Numbered from the stretch's first letter, positions 39,801 to 49,414 are shown. The stretch is DNA of 64,000 bases from Episyrphus balteatus (GCF_945859705.1 NC_079136.1:110628028-110692027); one strand, 5' to 3'. Made by a program: numbers and translations. The notes: generated by a model from the sequence alone, not told the origin.

Positions 39801-42800
39801 TATTGATTTTAACGAGAAATGTGTAAAATTTTTCGTCACTGTTAGAAATTCAGCATCAGAATTTACAATCAGGTTGTCTGAATCAGCAGTTAGTCTAGCC
39901 TCAAAGAACAAGCATTTCGTCGAATAGCAGAGCAGTTATCAGTGAAAACTATGAAATACTGTGACATTTTCTGTGAATAGTCAAACGGTTTGCAGTATGA
40001 GCTCAACTTTTTTATTTCCCGTATAATTTTGTAGAATCTACCGGTGGTGTAGCTATTATACAGTGCCAATCATTACATTAGCCAAAAATGTTCACTTGTA
40101 TAATATTTTCCAGAAAGAACTTTGGCGGAGTTTGGTTTAAAATCTCGAATTCCTTGGATGAAAAACTAGTACTCAATTTAGAGAATCATTGAGCTTTAAA
40201 ACAAAGTAGATAAACAATTTCACCAGGGTTTCAACAACCAGGCCAAATCATCGCAATATAGAGAATATTACAGCAACCTGCAGTTTTACCTATAGGTCCT
40301 CTTACCTATTTCAATGAAAAAAAGATATGATTATGCTTAAATAAAGTCATTCAAAATCTAATTTTACTATAGTGATTCAAAAAATGTTCATCAGTTAACA
40401 CTTGAGGGCATTTTCAGACGCATACCGTCAAGTAAGTCGGCCTACGATGAATGTGTAATGCATTCTTGCCTCAGTTTTTCACTTTCATTTTAATGTTCAA
40501 AATCTGAAAACCAATGTGCATCGGTTTCTTTTTTAAACCATCCCCTCTTTTCCTAACGCTCGTAGTGTTTTTACATAGTAAGGGTATTCAAAACTCTTTT
40601 AGTGCACGCACATTATAAAAAGAAAAACTTCATGACGAAAAGGTATTATGGATTTAAAATTCTGCAACAATGCCATGCAGAAATCATTGAAATTTCAAAA
40701 AAACCATAGCTATTAAAAAAAGAAGCCAAGTTTTCCCATGTTGGAATTAAGTCTGGTACAAAAAGCACTGATATATGAAAAATTCACAGGTCAATTTGAG
40801 GCCTTATATCTGCAAAAAAACTGATTAATTCTGGATAAATTCATTACTTTATCACTTTATTGTGTCCTTATTGAAGTCTTAATTTTAAAAAAATAATAGA
40901 CGAAAGGTTAATGTTTCATAAAACAGGTAAAAACAAAAAATTATGCGGTTTCTTAGAAAAAAGTAGTTTTGGATTTTTATTAATTTCTCGAAAACGACAA
41001 GACATTTTTGGATACGGTTTTCTGTTTTTGTTTAAAAACAAATAAGAGCATTGTATTTTGTAGACTAAACCAGTACTTAATAAGATAAAATTTTGAAAAA
41101 AAAAATTGTTCAAAATTTATTTTTTTCAATTTTTGTTTTACAAAATTTTGATTTTGAAAATTAATTTTTGAAAAACTGTACCATAAATCAGCTTTATTTA
41201 AATACAAAATAAGAGACGAGGCTTTTGGCCTTACAAAAAGGTATAGCACGTTGTCATAGGTGTAACCGTTGAATTTTAATAATTTTTTTCCAAATTAAGT
41301 CAATTTTTTAGAAAATTGCCCCTCCCGGCTAAAAGAGGGGAATAGACCCCCCCTCCCATAAGATTTTTTTCTTGTCTCGACCCAACCTACGCGCTCCAGC
41401 TTTTTGGCACATTACTCCTGAATCCCCTTGTCGAATTACGGAACAAGATTATGATCATACGTTAACGTTTTGAATATTTCTGTCTCTATTTAATTATTAG
41501 AAAACGATAGGGACACATAGCAACCATTCGTTATCGAACGAATGCCGTAAAAAAAAACGTTTTTTTCTATAATAGGGTACTATTCAATATTGCCCAGTTA
41601 TTTTGCAGCTCACCTATTTAGATTGTGATTTTTTTCTTTTGCTCCTTAGGTAATGACAAACACCTCCTCCTGTTTCCGCATGCACGCTATTTGCATGGTG
41701 CACGAATGTTTTTAATCTAAAGAACATAAAATGAATAAATTAAAATGGCATGAGTGTGCCATTCCATATATACTCAACTCATACCTTCCCTCCGTAGCTA
41801 GACATAGAAGCTAGACTCTCTAAACTCTTAGCATAGAGTATTCAAAGAGAAGTTACGACTTGAATGCAGATTGTCCCTAGTTTTTTTTTATAGCGGTCGA
41901 TGTCGTATACTTACTTTGCCTGTATACAAACTTGAACAACGTTGTGGTTTGCAATCATGCGTGATGTAATATTTTCGTTAAAAGGAAATTAAATCATGCA
42001 ATTAGCAGGACTGATTGGAAGTGCATTATAATTGGAAGTGGGAGATTGCTTAATGGAAAATTTACTTTTTATCGCGAAAATTGTCGTCGTGGATGTTCTT
42101 GTTTCTTTTATTTTTAAGTTTTTATTCTGACAACCACAAAAATGAGTATAAAGGTGCTCTGTAGACTATGAGAGATCGAACATCGTTATTCCTGGAGATT
42201 TGCGACTCAAGAAAGTAGATGTCGTGCGCGTTGGTGTATAGCCTCAGTTATAACAGGTACGCGAATAATCTTTAGTTTGGAACAATGTCTTATGGCTGAC
42301 TTGGCACAACTAAGTGATATTTAATTGAATTTACATTTTCCATCTGATGTGTCAATTAGCTTTTTAGCAAAAACAAAAAAAAAATTTGTGTCGATAAGAA
42401 AAAGTTTTAAGAATCCATACTATATTGCGTTCCTACAATTTCAGAAAAAAATTATTCAATTACCTGACCTTTATGTATACTTTGTAAATCTCACTTCCAT
42501 CTGTACATGAAGCTGCAGCCTATATGGGTGGACGGATTTTTTTGATTTTGATGAGGTTTTCGTGAGGTTTTTATTACTATTTTATTCCAAAAACAAAATT
42601 CGGTGAAAAAAAGACCATAAAATCGTTAAATCCACACAAAATTTCAGCCCAATGGGTTAAAAACTGTAGGAGTTAGTTGGTCGCCCGATGGGAGCAAAGG
42701 ATTTTACTATGATCCTGAATTACGCCGCCATTTACAAACTTTCACATCATTAAAAATTTTCACATTAGGCTATTCTGTTACCTATTGATATACTTAAACA

Positions 42801-44706
42801 AACTAAACAAACTCCAAAAGAAAATAATGTTTCTCCTTTGTTTTATACGCGGCTGAAAATTACACTCGATTTCTTGCCTACAAGGTGTTATAACCCCTTA
42901 AAAAGTGTACCACAAACACAAAGTTTCCATTTCTATTCAAAAATCCAATTATTTGGTGCGAATGTTCCAAAATGATAAAGAAGATGTAAAAAGAATTGTT
43001 ATGCATTTACTTGATTTATTATTTTTTTGCATGAAAGTCTTTTTAGGAATGTTAACTTATAATCAAATTTTTCAAAAATACCAGTTTTGGATACTTTAAA
43101 TATTAATATTTATTTTTTGTTATTTTTTTTCTTCAATTTTTGTTTTTAAATGTGGATTTATTATATTGCTGTAGAATGGCATACAATTTTTTTTTTCAAA
43201 AAATTTGGAAATTTTTGACACTAATTATAAAAAAAGACTATTGCAATTTTCAAAAAAAAATTACAAAAATTCTTTGTTATACAATAAATCTAATGGCATA
43301 CCTACTTTATATAAAAATTAAAATCTTTTCGTAATTTTAAGAATAACTTTTTAATATTTCTTTAAAAAATTATTTTGAAACTAAAATAAAGCTATAATTT
43401 CATAAGGACGAGCAAGTATATCGTGCATTTTTTTTAAAGAAAAATTAAAAGAAAGCATGTTTTGCTTGGGAAATAAATCATAAGGATTTTTTTTTCGATC
43501 AAAAGTATATCTCCATCATAGCGTACCCTATTTTCTAACCCAACCAAACTAATACCCCAAGTCAAAATATAGAAATGTTTGCGCGGAGTTTTCACAAAAG
43601 CCGGTAAAATATGTAAAATATTTACAAGAGTTGCATGTTGCATAGAAATTTCACATTTACGAAATACATCGACATCGACATGCCACAGTAATGTGTGGCG
43701 AACTCGCACGCCGCGCCGCCGAAGACTGACCGAAGTTTAATTTTTATTTTTTTTCAGAATGTTGTCGCGACGGCGGCAGCGACGACTGACAACGAAAAAC
43801 ACAGCACGACAAGAAAATACCATCGTTAGTCTTTAAGTTTAGGATTTGTCTTGGGTTTCGTGCGATGGTGGAACTATTACTAACGTTCGTATCATGTTTT
43901 CCTAAAACCCAACCCAAAGAACATACAAACCAACAAATAAACGTCATGCAATGATGGGCAAACGATTGCGTCTGGCTTTTAGTTTCACAAAATAAAAGTA
44001 CAAAATTACAAACCAACCTCCTTCTCCTCCCCCAAATACAGCCATACTCACAGTGCGATTGCAGCCATATAATATAAACAACCATTAAAAGGAAATTAAT
44101 GAAACTCACCTTCCCAGGGACATCCAACCACTTCGGCCCTCATGCAGACAGTTCGGTCATATTGGCTATACGGATAGATGCGAATTTTCGATGCGAAAAT
44201 GATCGGTTGCAAGAGGTTCTCCACTTCGCTATAGGTGTTGATGTTGCCAGGCAGAACCTAAAATCGAGAGTGTTTTTTATTAGCTGTGCATTTTATTCTT
44301 CAAAATCAACAACAACAAAAAAGGATACAAATATTTTATTTTTCCCACCACCACTTCGGTATGGCACCCGAATGCAGCAAACGGAAATTGTCGCCATAAA
44401 TCAGGACGGCTTTAGCTAAGCACACATCCTCAGTCACATTATACCTATACGAATAGTGGCCGAGTGTCACTCACCTCCTTTCCTTGGATATTTTTCCAAC
44501 GAATCCATTTAGTCATGCCTGGACGCCAGTATTCCAAAACGTACGATTCTGTGTACTCCTGCCCTTGACCCTTGCCAAAGCGGCCCTGAGTACGGACTGC
44601 CGTGATGACGTGAACCTTTAGCAGATCGATTTGCAGATACTCCTTTAAGCCACGCGATACCATATGCTTGGGACACCATGCTCCACCATTGTTGTCGATT
44701 TTAAGC
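18374..44706 (-). CDS. Ddr: Discoidin domain receptor, partial gene (nine exons)
   Basis: Discoidin domain receptors are single-pass receptor tyrosine kinases at the cell surface that bind collagen through an N-terminal discoidin domain. Nine exons (44706-44475, 44257-44110, 29192-29013, 26627-26488, 22496-22289, 19757-19638, 19475-19234, 19015-18868, 18802-18374 or 18444) join with matching phases and good GT/AG sites. They give the later part of the discoidin domain, the discoidin-like domain, a stalk, a transmembrane helix and a cytosolic juxtamembrane region. Missing from the window are the signal peptide and first part of the discoidin domain (expected above 44706) and the tyrosine kinase domain (expected below 18374). 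Introns range from 65 bp to 14.9 kb; the long ones hold most of the repeats. The family call rests on sequence seen in the exons and recalled family features. The symbol follows the fly name. Confidence 0.9.
18868..19015 (-). CDS. Ddr: Ddr exon: cytosolic juxtamembrane segment
   Basis: Acceptor CACCAG|GTC, donor ACACAG|GTAAAA. It encodes 49 residues: VGMDDSDSMDKNSMYHEPFN, then an Ala/Ser-rich stretch (three repeats of the nucleotide unit that gives A-A-S), a His cluster (RHHH) and APDYTG. The SMYHEPFN tyrosine resembles the YxEPF-type sites of DDR juxtamembrane regions and may be a phosphorylation site. Phase 0 in, phase 1 out. Confidence 0.88.
19234..19475 (-). CDS. Ddr: Ddr exon: transmembrane helix and start of cytosolic tail
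   Basis: Acceptor AAACAG|TT, donor ATGAAG|GTAGGT. After a short acidic stretch (IDQEPEE) comes a single hydrophobic helix of about 24 residues, GFVGVIIGVLTTIILLLVAV through ILLIIA, followed by the stop-transfer sequence RNKRK. The cytosolic part holds LDVFQHNFHSDAL and ends GSSNMK. The order (outside acidic, helix, inside basic) fits a type I receptor. Leucine-rich helices of this kind mediate dimer contacts in vertebrate DDRs. Confidence 0.92.
19638..19757 (-). CDS. Ddr: Ddr exon: extracellular stalk
   Basis: Acceptor TTTCAG|CT, donor AAAG|GTAAGA. It encodes about 40 residues rich in acidic residues, Thr and Pro, including NFTEEEIPETTPSQEIPYQR, a predicted flexible and poorly conserved stalk. 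One N-glycosylation sequon (NFT) is present. The assignment comes mainly from position and from exact phase joins (1 in, 1 out) between the discoidin-like and transmembrane exons, not from sequence identity. Confidence 0.85.
19758..22288. other. Ddr intron holding an old inverted-repeat element
   Basis: Intron between the stalk exon and the last discoidin-like exon. It contains the inverted repeat at 20066-21032 and otherwise AT-rich DNA. Confidence 0.8.
20066..21032. repeat. Inverted-repeat element, about 1 kb
   Basis: The outer ends match in inverted orientation: CACAAAGCCAAAACCACGAA (left) against the complement of TTCGCGGTTATGGCTTTGTG (right). Inner blocks also match: GTGTGGATCAGAATCAAAAC (about 20186) against its complement near 20875-20897. 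Between the arms GGATATAATGGGTTTTGA recurs in variants several times. No transposase is present. Confidence 0.7.
22289..22496 (-). CDS. Ddr: Ddr exon: end of discoidin-like domain
   Basis: Acceptor TTTAAG|GTA, donor TCGG|GTAAGT. It starts VFVHAKVYFSMGGRHYTGQP and continues VLFSYMPDTVLDHARDVTIK, then GRFLRVRLYFALRWIMLSEI, SFVSG. The GRFL.V.L.F..RW...SE..F.S segment matches the C-terminal strands of the DDR discoidin-like domain just before the extracellular stalk. Phase 0 in, phase 1 out. Confidence 0.93.
22760..23620. repeat. Element with two opposed arrays of degenerate TTCGAA-type units
   Basis: At 23355-23605 a 14-17 bp unit close to GAATTGTCATTCGA repeats about twelve times with variation (GACGAATTGTCTTTCGAAG, GTTGAATTGTTTTCGACG). 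At 22775-22960 the inverse form (TTCGTCGAAAACAATTC, ATCGAAATACAATTC) recurs. The edges TCCGGAAAAATT and AATTTTCGGCAC are near-inverted. This is the layout of a DNA element with subterminal repeats for transposase binding. It lies in a Ddr intron. Confidence 0.6.
23225..23330. repeat. Dispersed repeat shared with 41160-41275
   Basis: The run CAG(C/T)TTTATT, AAATAAAAGG or AATAAGAGAC, GGC(C)TTACAAAAAG, then TATA, ACGTT and AACC occurs in the same order at 41190-41270. This indicates an old interspersed repeat of unknown class. Confidence 0.5.
24491..25569. mobile_element. 1.08-kb palindromic DNA element, copy 2
   Basis: Same ends and structure as the element at 5636-6712, flanked by TATA. It lies in the Ddr intron between the exons ending at 26488 and starting at 22496. 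Both arms share differences from copy 1 (for example CATACGCC for CACACGCC, GTTTCATG for GTTCCATG, TTGCCGTGTT for TTGCCCTGTT), so the arms within a copy match better than copies match each other. Confidence 0.9.
26488..26627 (-). CDS. Ddr: Ddr exon: discoidin-like domain, middle
   Basis: Acceptor TTTCAG|GTT, donor GTTCAG|GTGAGA. Reads YEWVGWRND, then VEIVFEFDTVRNFSSIVLYT and NNMFSKDVQ. The WVGW.N...P.......I.FEFD..R.F......NNMF..DV pattern is characteristic of the DDR discoidin-like domain. Phase is 1 on entry and 0 on exit, continuous with exons on both sides. Confidence 0.92.
26628..29012. other. Ddr intron, little structure
   Basis: Contains a long T run at about 27697-27719 and a short GAGTC microsatellite (about four units) at 28637-28656. 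No other feature was seen. Confidence 0.75.
29013..29192 (-). CDS. Ddr: Ddr exon: start of discoidin-like domain
   Basis: Acceptor CTTCCAG|AG, donor AAAG|GTAAGT, phase 2 in and phase 1 out, joining cleanly to both neighbours. The text begins GIVSYTLPKGVQRG, as expected just after the GCPW end of the discoidin domain (vertebrate DDRs have G(L/I).SYT.P.G here). It continues IDLSDKTYDGHEEDD and GGLGQLVDGQKGKDNF, ending HGFGKG. The GGLGQL.DG stretch is a recognisable DDR segment at the start of the discoidin-like domain. The domain packs against the discoidin domain on the outside of the cell. Confidence 0.92.
33837..34270. mobile_element. GGTGCGG-ended element with full tRNA-like centre
   Basis: Left end is CCGCAGCCGCACCACCGCTG and right end GTGGTGCTGCGATGGTGCGC, opposed GC-rich ends in AT-rich surroundings. 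Inner inverted blocks: TTCGCTGCACCACCGCC (left) and ATGGTGCAGCGAATTTTTC (right). Between them lie TTATTTTGACTTAAGCAACA and a tRNA-like sequence (34061-34148), followed by a T run. No reading frame fits a protein. This is the best-preserved copy in the window. Confidence 0.75.
34061..34148 (+). repeat. tRNA-like sequence with anticodon arm
   Basis: The A box TGGTCGAGTGG (34069-34079) and B box GGTTCGAAT (34126-34134) are well kept. GTTGGACTTCTAATTGAAAG resembles an anticodon arm with loop CTTCTAA (anticodon TCT if so). Spacing allows a long variable arm as in tRNA-Ser or tRNA-Leu. The 3' stem does not pair with the 5' end well enough for a working tRNA. It may still act as an internal RNA polymerase III promoter, as in SINEs. 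Confidence 0.65.
36530..39626. mobile_element. 3.1-kb palindromic element with 1.3-kb arms
   Basis: 36530-37856 is repeated in inverted orientation at 38279-39626. The arms differ by scattered substitutions and one extra end segment. Outer ends are AGTCTAGACCC (left) and GGGTCTATTAAATAGACT (right). The loop, about 420 bp, is unique. Each arm contains the same 95-codon open frame in inverted orientation (37420-37133 minus; 38720-39007 plus) differing at only two residues; it has no recognisable domain. No transposase motif was found, so I take it as a non-autonomous foldback element. Confidence 0.85.
44110..44257 (-). CDS. Ddr: Ddr exon: end of discoidin domain
   Basis: Reads VLPGNINTYSEVENLLQPII, then FASKIRIYPYSQYDRTVCMR and AEVVGCPWE, and ends in phase 1 at a GAAG|GTGAGT donor. 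The acceptor is TTTTAG|GTT. The pattern of hydrophobic strand, R.YP, then two cysteines in CMR...GCPW matches the C-terminal strands of the discoidin fold, where the last Cys closes the domain's disulphide. It is separated from the preceding exon by a 217-bp intron and from the next exon by 14.9 kb. Confidence 0.93.
44475..44706 (-). CDS. Ddr: Ddr exon: discoidin domain, middle part
   Basis: The exon follows a tttgcag-like acceptor (AG at 44708-44707) and ends at a GAG|GTGAGT donor. It begins one base before a codon for L-K-I-D, so the missing upstream exon must end in phase 2. It reads NNGGAWCPKH, then YLQIDLLKVHVITAVRTQG, GRFGKGQGQEYTESY, LEYWRPGM and WIRWKN. These are hallmark segments of the DDR discoidin domain: the NGGAWCP motif with its conserved Cys, the LQIDL strand, and the V.TQGR loop linked to collagen binding in vertebrate DDRs. 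This is the most 5' exon visible; the residues before NNGGAW and the signal peptide were not found up to 64000. Confidence 0.93.
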
Positions 44707-46359
44707 CTGCAATCAGACAGAGAAGAATTTAAAAGTTAAGCATCATCCAATAATAAAAGTATAAGAGCTAAGGTAGTTCAGGATCAGGATAAAATTAAAA
44801 AGCAAAAAAAAAAAAAAACGAACGAAAAGTGACAGAAAAATATGTGAGCGTCTATAGTAATTAAAAGTCGTGCGGGTCGGTAGACACGACTCTTTCGCTT
44901 CGTTAAAATCGTGATTAAAATAATTATAAATATATCCGAGCTTTATTAACGTCATAAAGTCAGATAACGGATAAGCGAAAGGACATCCCAATTTCAATTT
45001 GTGGCTATGGCTACCGTAAATGGAAACTCTTCAGACAGTGGGGTCGAATTATTTCCTTTTAATATAATAAATTCGTCGGCGGACGAAATTTTGTGAGGAG
45101 ATAACAGATGGAGCGACTATGTAAAAGTGCACAAGCTTTAGGGATGCAATTTGAGGAATTATTTTGAAGTAATCGATTTTTACTATGAGTAATTAATTGG
45201 ATATCTATTATATGCACTCAGACGACAAACACAGGAACCAGAGGTGTTTGTCAGTTTTCACCTCCGATATATTTACTCAGACTAACTATATTAACATTGT
45301 AATTTATTAACGTATTAATAAAGATGTAAGTAAATAAAAAAAATATTTCTCAAAGACAAAATTCTGGTCGCTGGACAAAGTAAATCGAACTTGTTCATTA
45401 ATTTCAAAACAAGGCTGGAAATGCATCCAAAATACCAAAATTAAATACACAAATCTGATCATAATTTAAAAAAAGTCTTGATTAGGAATTCATAAGGACA
45501 GTTTATAAAGGGCTTATATCCCACTTCGATTGGACATAATTTATCAATTTCGACGCACTGAGTGGAGAAGTTTATAATAATTAATTTTCTAAAAGATGGA
45601 AAATGATAGTTTCGTTTGAGTAAATGTAAAAGTACCTGCAAAAGTAACTAGTGAAGTTGCAAACTTTACTAAGGTTAAAAATGGCTTCACTACTTGGGAC
45701 CGTATGGTTAGGTACGAAATTGATTAAATGCAAAGATTTTATATTTTAAAAGAATCTTTTGCAATTGAAGAAACACTGTTCTTCTAAGGCCAAAATTTGG
45801 ACACTGAATTGCTTTGCATATTATAGCAGTTTTTGAGGTGGAACACAGCTCCGCAAATTTTTTTTTTAGATTTATAGGTATCCTCTTAGTGTGGTAATCG
45901 AATTTTTGACTCATGTTCCAAAAACTACAAAATTACCGAGATATAATGTTGACAGTCAGTGAATGGTCAACAAAACTCAATTCATGTCAATATTAATTCA
46001 GTAATTAAATAAGAAGAAATTTGGGGTCACTGTGGCGTATGCGCGTTTTTTTTTTTTTTTTTTGAAAAACTATAAAGAAAATTGGTATATTCGTGTTACT
46101 TATCAGACGAATTGAACTTTTGTTACTATTAAGATGGATCAATTTCATTTGCACATGAGAGTTTAAAAAAAAATCATCTTAAAAAAAATCTGCCATATAT
46201 CAAGTTCTTCAATTTCTGACTCTCTTTCTCGATTCCGATTTAAAGTTTTTAAAGATTTTTATTTTTTTTTTCAAGGAATTTATAATGTACATTTACGAAA
46301 ATGTTCAACAAATTTTATTTTAATATTAACTGTGTTTAATTATTCCCGTGATCCAGATC

Positions 46360-46480
46360 AGATCACGATTTTTCAATCGTTATTATATCAATATAAAAAA
46401 AAAACTGTATTCCTAAGAATAAGCTCTATCTGAGGTTTATCTGACTATTGAAAAATTGGCTCTTAGCAACAACAAAAAAT
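46360..46480. repeat. Dispersed repeat shared with 34300-34400
   Basis: AATATAAAAA, then CTAAGAATAAGCTC, GAGGTTTATCTG, CTATTGAAAAATTGGCTC occurs in the same order as at 34315-34390 (GTAGGAATAAGCCTC, GTGGTTTATCTG, CTAATGAAAAATTGACTC). This is an old interspersed repeat. Confidence 0.6.
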
Positions 46481-47277
46481 AAAATGCACGACTGGGTGGC
46501 ACGAACTTGCTCTTAGAGTTAAAGTTGCTTAAATTTTTAAGACTTTTTATATAGAAATTTGGAAAAAAAAATAAAATTCGTTTAAAAAAAAAAATAAAAT
46601 AAAATCTGAAATTAAGTTGCCCTCCAAAACAAGTATGCAGTTTTGATTGATATATTAAGATGCATTTTTAGAAAAAAAATTTTAAAAATCGTTAGAGCCG
46701 TTTTTTAAAAAACAAATTTTTTATAAATAATTTTTTGGAAAAAAAGTTTTAAAATAAAATTGGTATGCCATTCTTTAGAAATCACTAATCAACATCTAAA
46801 AACAAAATTTCAAAAAAATTCAATGTCCCGTTTTCGAAAATTTGATTTTTCAAAAAAAAATTTTCAAAATTTTTTTAAAAATCCAAAAATTATTTTTTTC
46901 AAAATCTTATTTTTGGCTTATATTTAAATTATATAAATGCTTCTTCACAAAAAGTTTGGTTGAATAAGCAGTTTCGGAGATAATCGGATTTGAAAAAAAA
47001 ACGGTTCTATGGCAGGTACCGTTAATAATGATTTTCAAAAAAAAATTTTTTCATTAGAAGATAGACCTTAGCTCAAAACTAACATTTGAATTTTTTAAAC
47101 AAAATCGTTAGAGCCGTTTTTGAGATATTTCAATTTTACTTAAATCGGTATATGACAAGTACCGTTATTTTTGGTCCAAAAAAATTAATTCCAAAAACCC
47201 CTCTGGGGAGTCGCCAAATAACGCTACATACCAAGTTTGGCATTAATCGGTCCATCCGTTTAGGCTGTAGCTCCTTA

Positions 47278-47329
47278 TACAGACAGACAGACAGACAGAC
47301 TGACAGACAGACAGACAGACTGACAGAGT

Positions 47330-47376
<47 letters not shown>

Positions 47377-47382
47377 GGACTT
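47278..47382. repeat. (CAGA)n tetranucleotide tract
   Basis: About 100 bp of CAGA units with a few changes (CTGA, GTGA, CGGA). It directly follows CCATCCGTTTAGGCTGTAGC, the end block of the dispersed repeat also at 7655-7760, suggesting the tract grew out of an ACAGA inside that repeat. Confidence 0.93.
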
Positions 47383-48763
47383 CCGGGACCCACTTTTTTG
47401 GCATTGTCTACCATCGTAATGTCATGGAAAAATGTTATCTCAACTTTTTTTTTTGTACGAATGCATAACTTGATATATAGTACCTATATCGCAAGTAAAA
47501 ATAGTCATGAAATCGCATTTTTCGAGAGACAAAACTGTTTTGCGATGTGTTTGGGTACACCTCCTCATTATAAAACACAATTCGTTGGGAAAATCGGTGC
47601 AAGGATAGAGCTGCTTCCATCGAAAGTATCCTAATATATGTAATTTCTTTCAGGAACTCTTCAATAGGTTCTAAATAGTACTTAATACTTTTCTTTTTCT
47701 ATAAGAAAATCTCTAAAACAATAAAGTTATAAATTTCTTTGGAATTGAAAGAGTTAAAATAAGACATTAGCAATAAGAAGATACAAATGTATTTTTTTTT
47801 TAAAGCAAACAAACTAATTTGATTGAGTTAAACAAGTACATGTATTGGCTTGGAAAAAAAACTGCAGAAGAATGCGAAAAAGTCGCGGTAGTGTATTAAA
47901 TTAAGGAAAAAATAAAATTTATTTAAAATTGGATTTAAAGAGTAAAAAAATGGGCACAATAAAGGTGAATTAAAAGGACATTCGAAACATATGACTCTAC
48001 CAGATCAATGAAAACTTGATTATGGCAGACTCATCCAAAACTGAGATCTAAGATCGACAATTTTACCTAACTATGTTAGAATTTAACTTAATTGTATTTG
48101 CTTTGAAGAAGAAGTTTTTTTTTTTTTATGTCATCTTAAAATTTATAGATAATATGTTGCGATATGAAAACAAATTTGCAAAGAAATTACCAAAAAGTCG
48201 TCATTCAAAATAAAATTAGTAAGTAAATTATTATCTTTTTATTTTTAAAAAATTATTATTTTTTTAGTATCTTTATCTTTATCGTATTCAATGGCATGCA
48301 GTCTTTAAACAATACCACTTTTGGTTCCCTTTTTTAAGAAACTGAACTACAGTCCCTGCTGTATTCGGTTTTTTTTTTTAAATTGGAATTGTTGATTGAA
48401 CTTGAAAGATCAGCAAAATATACTCTTTCGTTTAATATCCGCAATTCAAATACAAGCAGTTTGTCTTTTGTATAATTCAAGTCAACCTTAAGACTCCAAT
48501 TACCCAAAATAGTCAAGAATTCTATTACATTGACAAAAAACTTAATAACTAGACTGTTTCACCGATTAATACTTCAAAGTCCAAATACTCGTAGCAAAGC
48601 TGCCTCTTATTAATTATGTTTACTCTAATCAAGGTATTATGTTTCGTAAATAATAATAGTTCTTCAAATGAATTCAAGTGGCCTTAAATTAACTTCCTAC
48701 ATATTTTGAAAAAATGCCTTCAGTTTTTGTGCCAAACACTTCTTCAACCAAATTTATAAGATG

Positions 48764-48767
48764 CGCG
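48764..48767. repeat. Target site duplication, left (CGCG)
   Basis: The four bases before the 5' LTR are CGCG and the four after the 3' LTR (55302-55305) are CGCG. The empty site would read ATGCGCGCGGTCC. A 4-bp alternating duplication is usual for errantivirus integrase, and a CG-rich target is known for ZAM-type elements. Confidence 0.9.
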
Positions 48768-49027
48768 AGTTACACAGATGCAAGTCAGCAAACTTGATGA
48801 CGGAACATATGTGTTGCTTCGCAACCCATAATGTAATTTAACACCACTTTCCGCTGACAATCGATACATTGCAATATTCGAAGGCCAACGGAAAGTGGAT
48901 GCATTGACCTTAGCTTTAAGTGATTAATTGATAATTTCAATAAAACTAATTCGGGAGTCGCAATCGACCCGAAGAACAATAAACACTGTTTTCTTTGGTA
49001 ACAATATATTATAATTAATATATAACT
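48768..49027 (+). repeat. 5' LTR of errantivirus
   Basis: 260 bp, starting AGTTACACAG and ending ATATATAACT, with a 5-bp terminal inverted repeat (AGTTA/TAACT). By eye it matches the 3' LTR at every position. It carries a direct copy of the env 3' end (QVSKLDDGTYVLLRNP) because env reads into the 3' LTR. AATAAA sequences near its end can act in poly(A) addition. It is preceded by the CGCG duplication. Confidence 0.96.
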
Positions 49028-49038
49028 GGCGCAGTCGG
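49027..49038 (+). promoter_or_regulatory. Primer binding site, tRNA-Ser type
   Basis: TGGCGCAGTCGG begins with the last base of the LTR. This overlapping arrangement and sequence are typical of insect errantiviruses primed by tRNA-Ser, where it pairs with the tRNA 3' end to start minus-strand DNA synthesis. Confidence 0.88.
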
Positions 49039-49108
49039 CAAAATAGAATTTTTTTTCGTTTAACTAAAAATCAGTCGAAAAAATAATTAAAAAAAAAAAA
49101 AAAAAAAC

Positions 49109-49225
49109 TTTTGTGTTGTTTACCATCCACAACCCCGCCACCACCCTGATAAAAAAAAGTGAATTTGTGTTGTTTACCATCCACAACCCCTCCACCACCC
49201 TGGTAAAGAAGTGACTTTGTGTTTA
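49109..49225 (+). repeat. Tandem repeat in errantivirus leader
   Basis: A unit starting TTGTGTTGTTTACCATCCAC at 49111 is repeated at 49165 with very few changes (period 54 bp). A partial third start lies at 49217. It lies between the primer site and gag in the untranslated leader. Such leader duplications can hold packaging or regulatory signals; the function here is not shown. Confidence 0.85.
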
Positions 49226-49414
49226 ATATCAACCTTGAAAAAAAAAGATATAAAGATATACATATATATAATTTAGACTACAAATCAGTCGTAATTATAT
49301 TCTATCGTAAATTGTGATAATTCTGTGAACAGTCATTAATCAGTGCTATTCTTCAAAATTGGTCGAGAAAGCAGATCTCAAGAATTTGACGCAAATCGTG
49401 GAATTAACCATAAA

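Larger units (their letters stand above)
29193..44109. other. Large Ddr intron, 14.9 kb
   Basis: Separates the discoidin from the discoidin-like exons. It holds the tRNA-like-centred element (33837-34270), the 3.1-kb palindrome (36530-39626) and dispersed repeat fragments. The stretches 29.2-33.8 kb and 39.7-44.1 kb show no gene or clear element. Confidence 0.8.
44707..48763. other. Upstream of the first visible Ddr exon; AT-rich with repeats
   Basis: Probably an intron of Ddr since the N-terminal exons are still missing. Contains a T run followed on the minus strand by the shared motif at 46045-46023, repeat DNA at 46300-47470 and the CAGA tract. No exon was seen. Confidence 0.6.

Noticed and set aside
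47136..47414. Cys/Leu/Ser/Val repeat protein on the minus strand and Asp/Arg/Gln/Thr repeat on the plus strand
   Set aside because: Both are simply translations of the CAGA microsatellite.
48785..48979. Minus-strand open frame in the LTRs (also 55059-55322)
   Set aside because: It is the antisense of the LTR and the env tail; no evidence of coding.
49343..49414. Upstream extension of gag by 24 codons
   Set aside because: The first codon is GTG; the first ATG in frame is 49415 with a good context.
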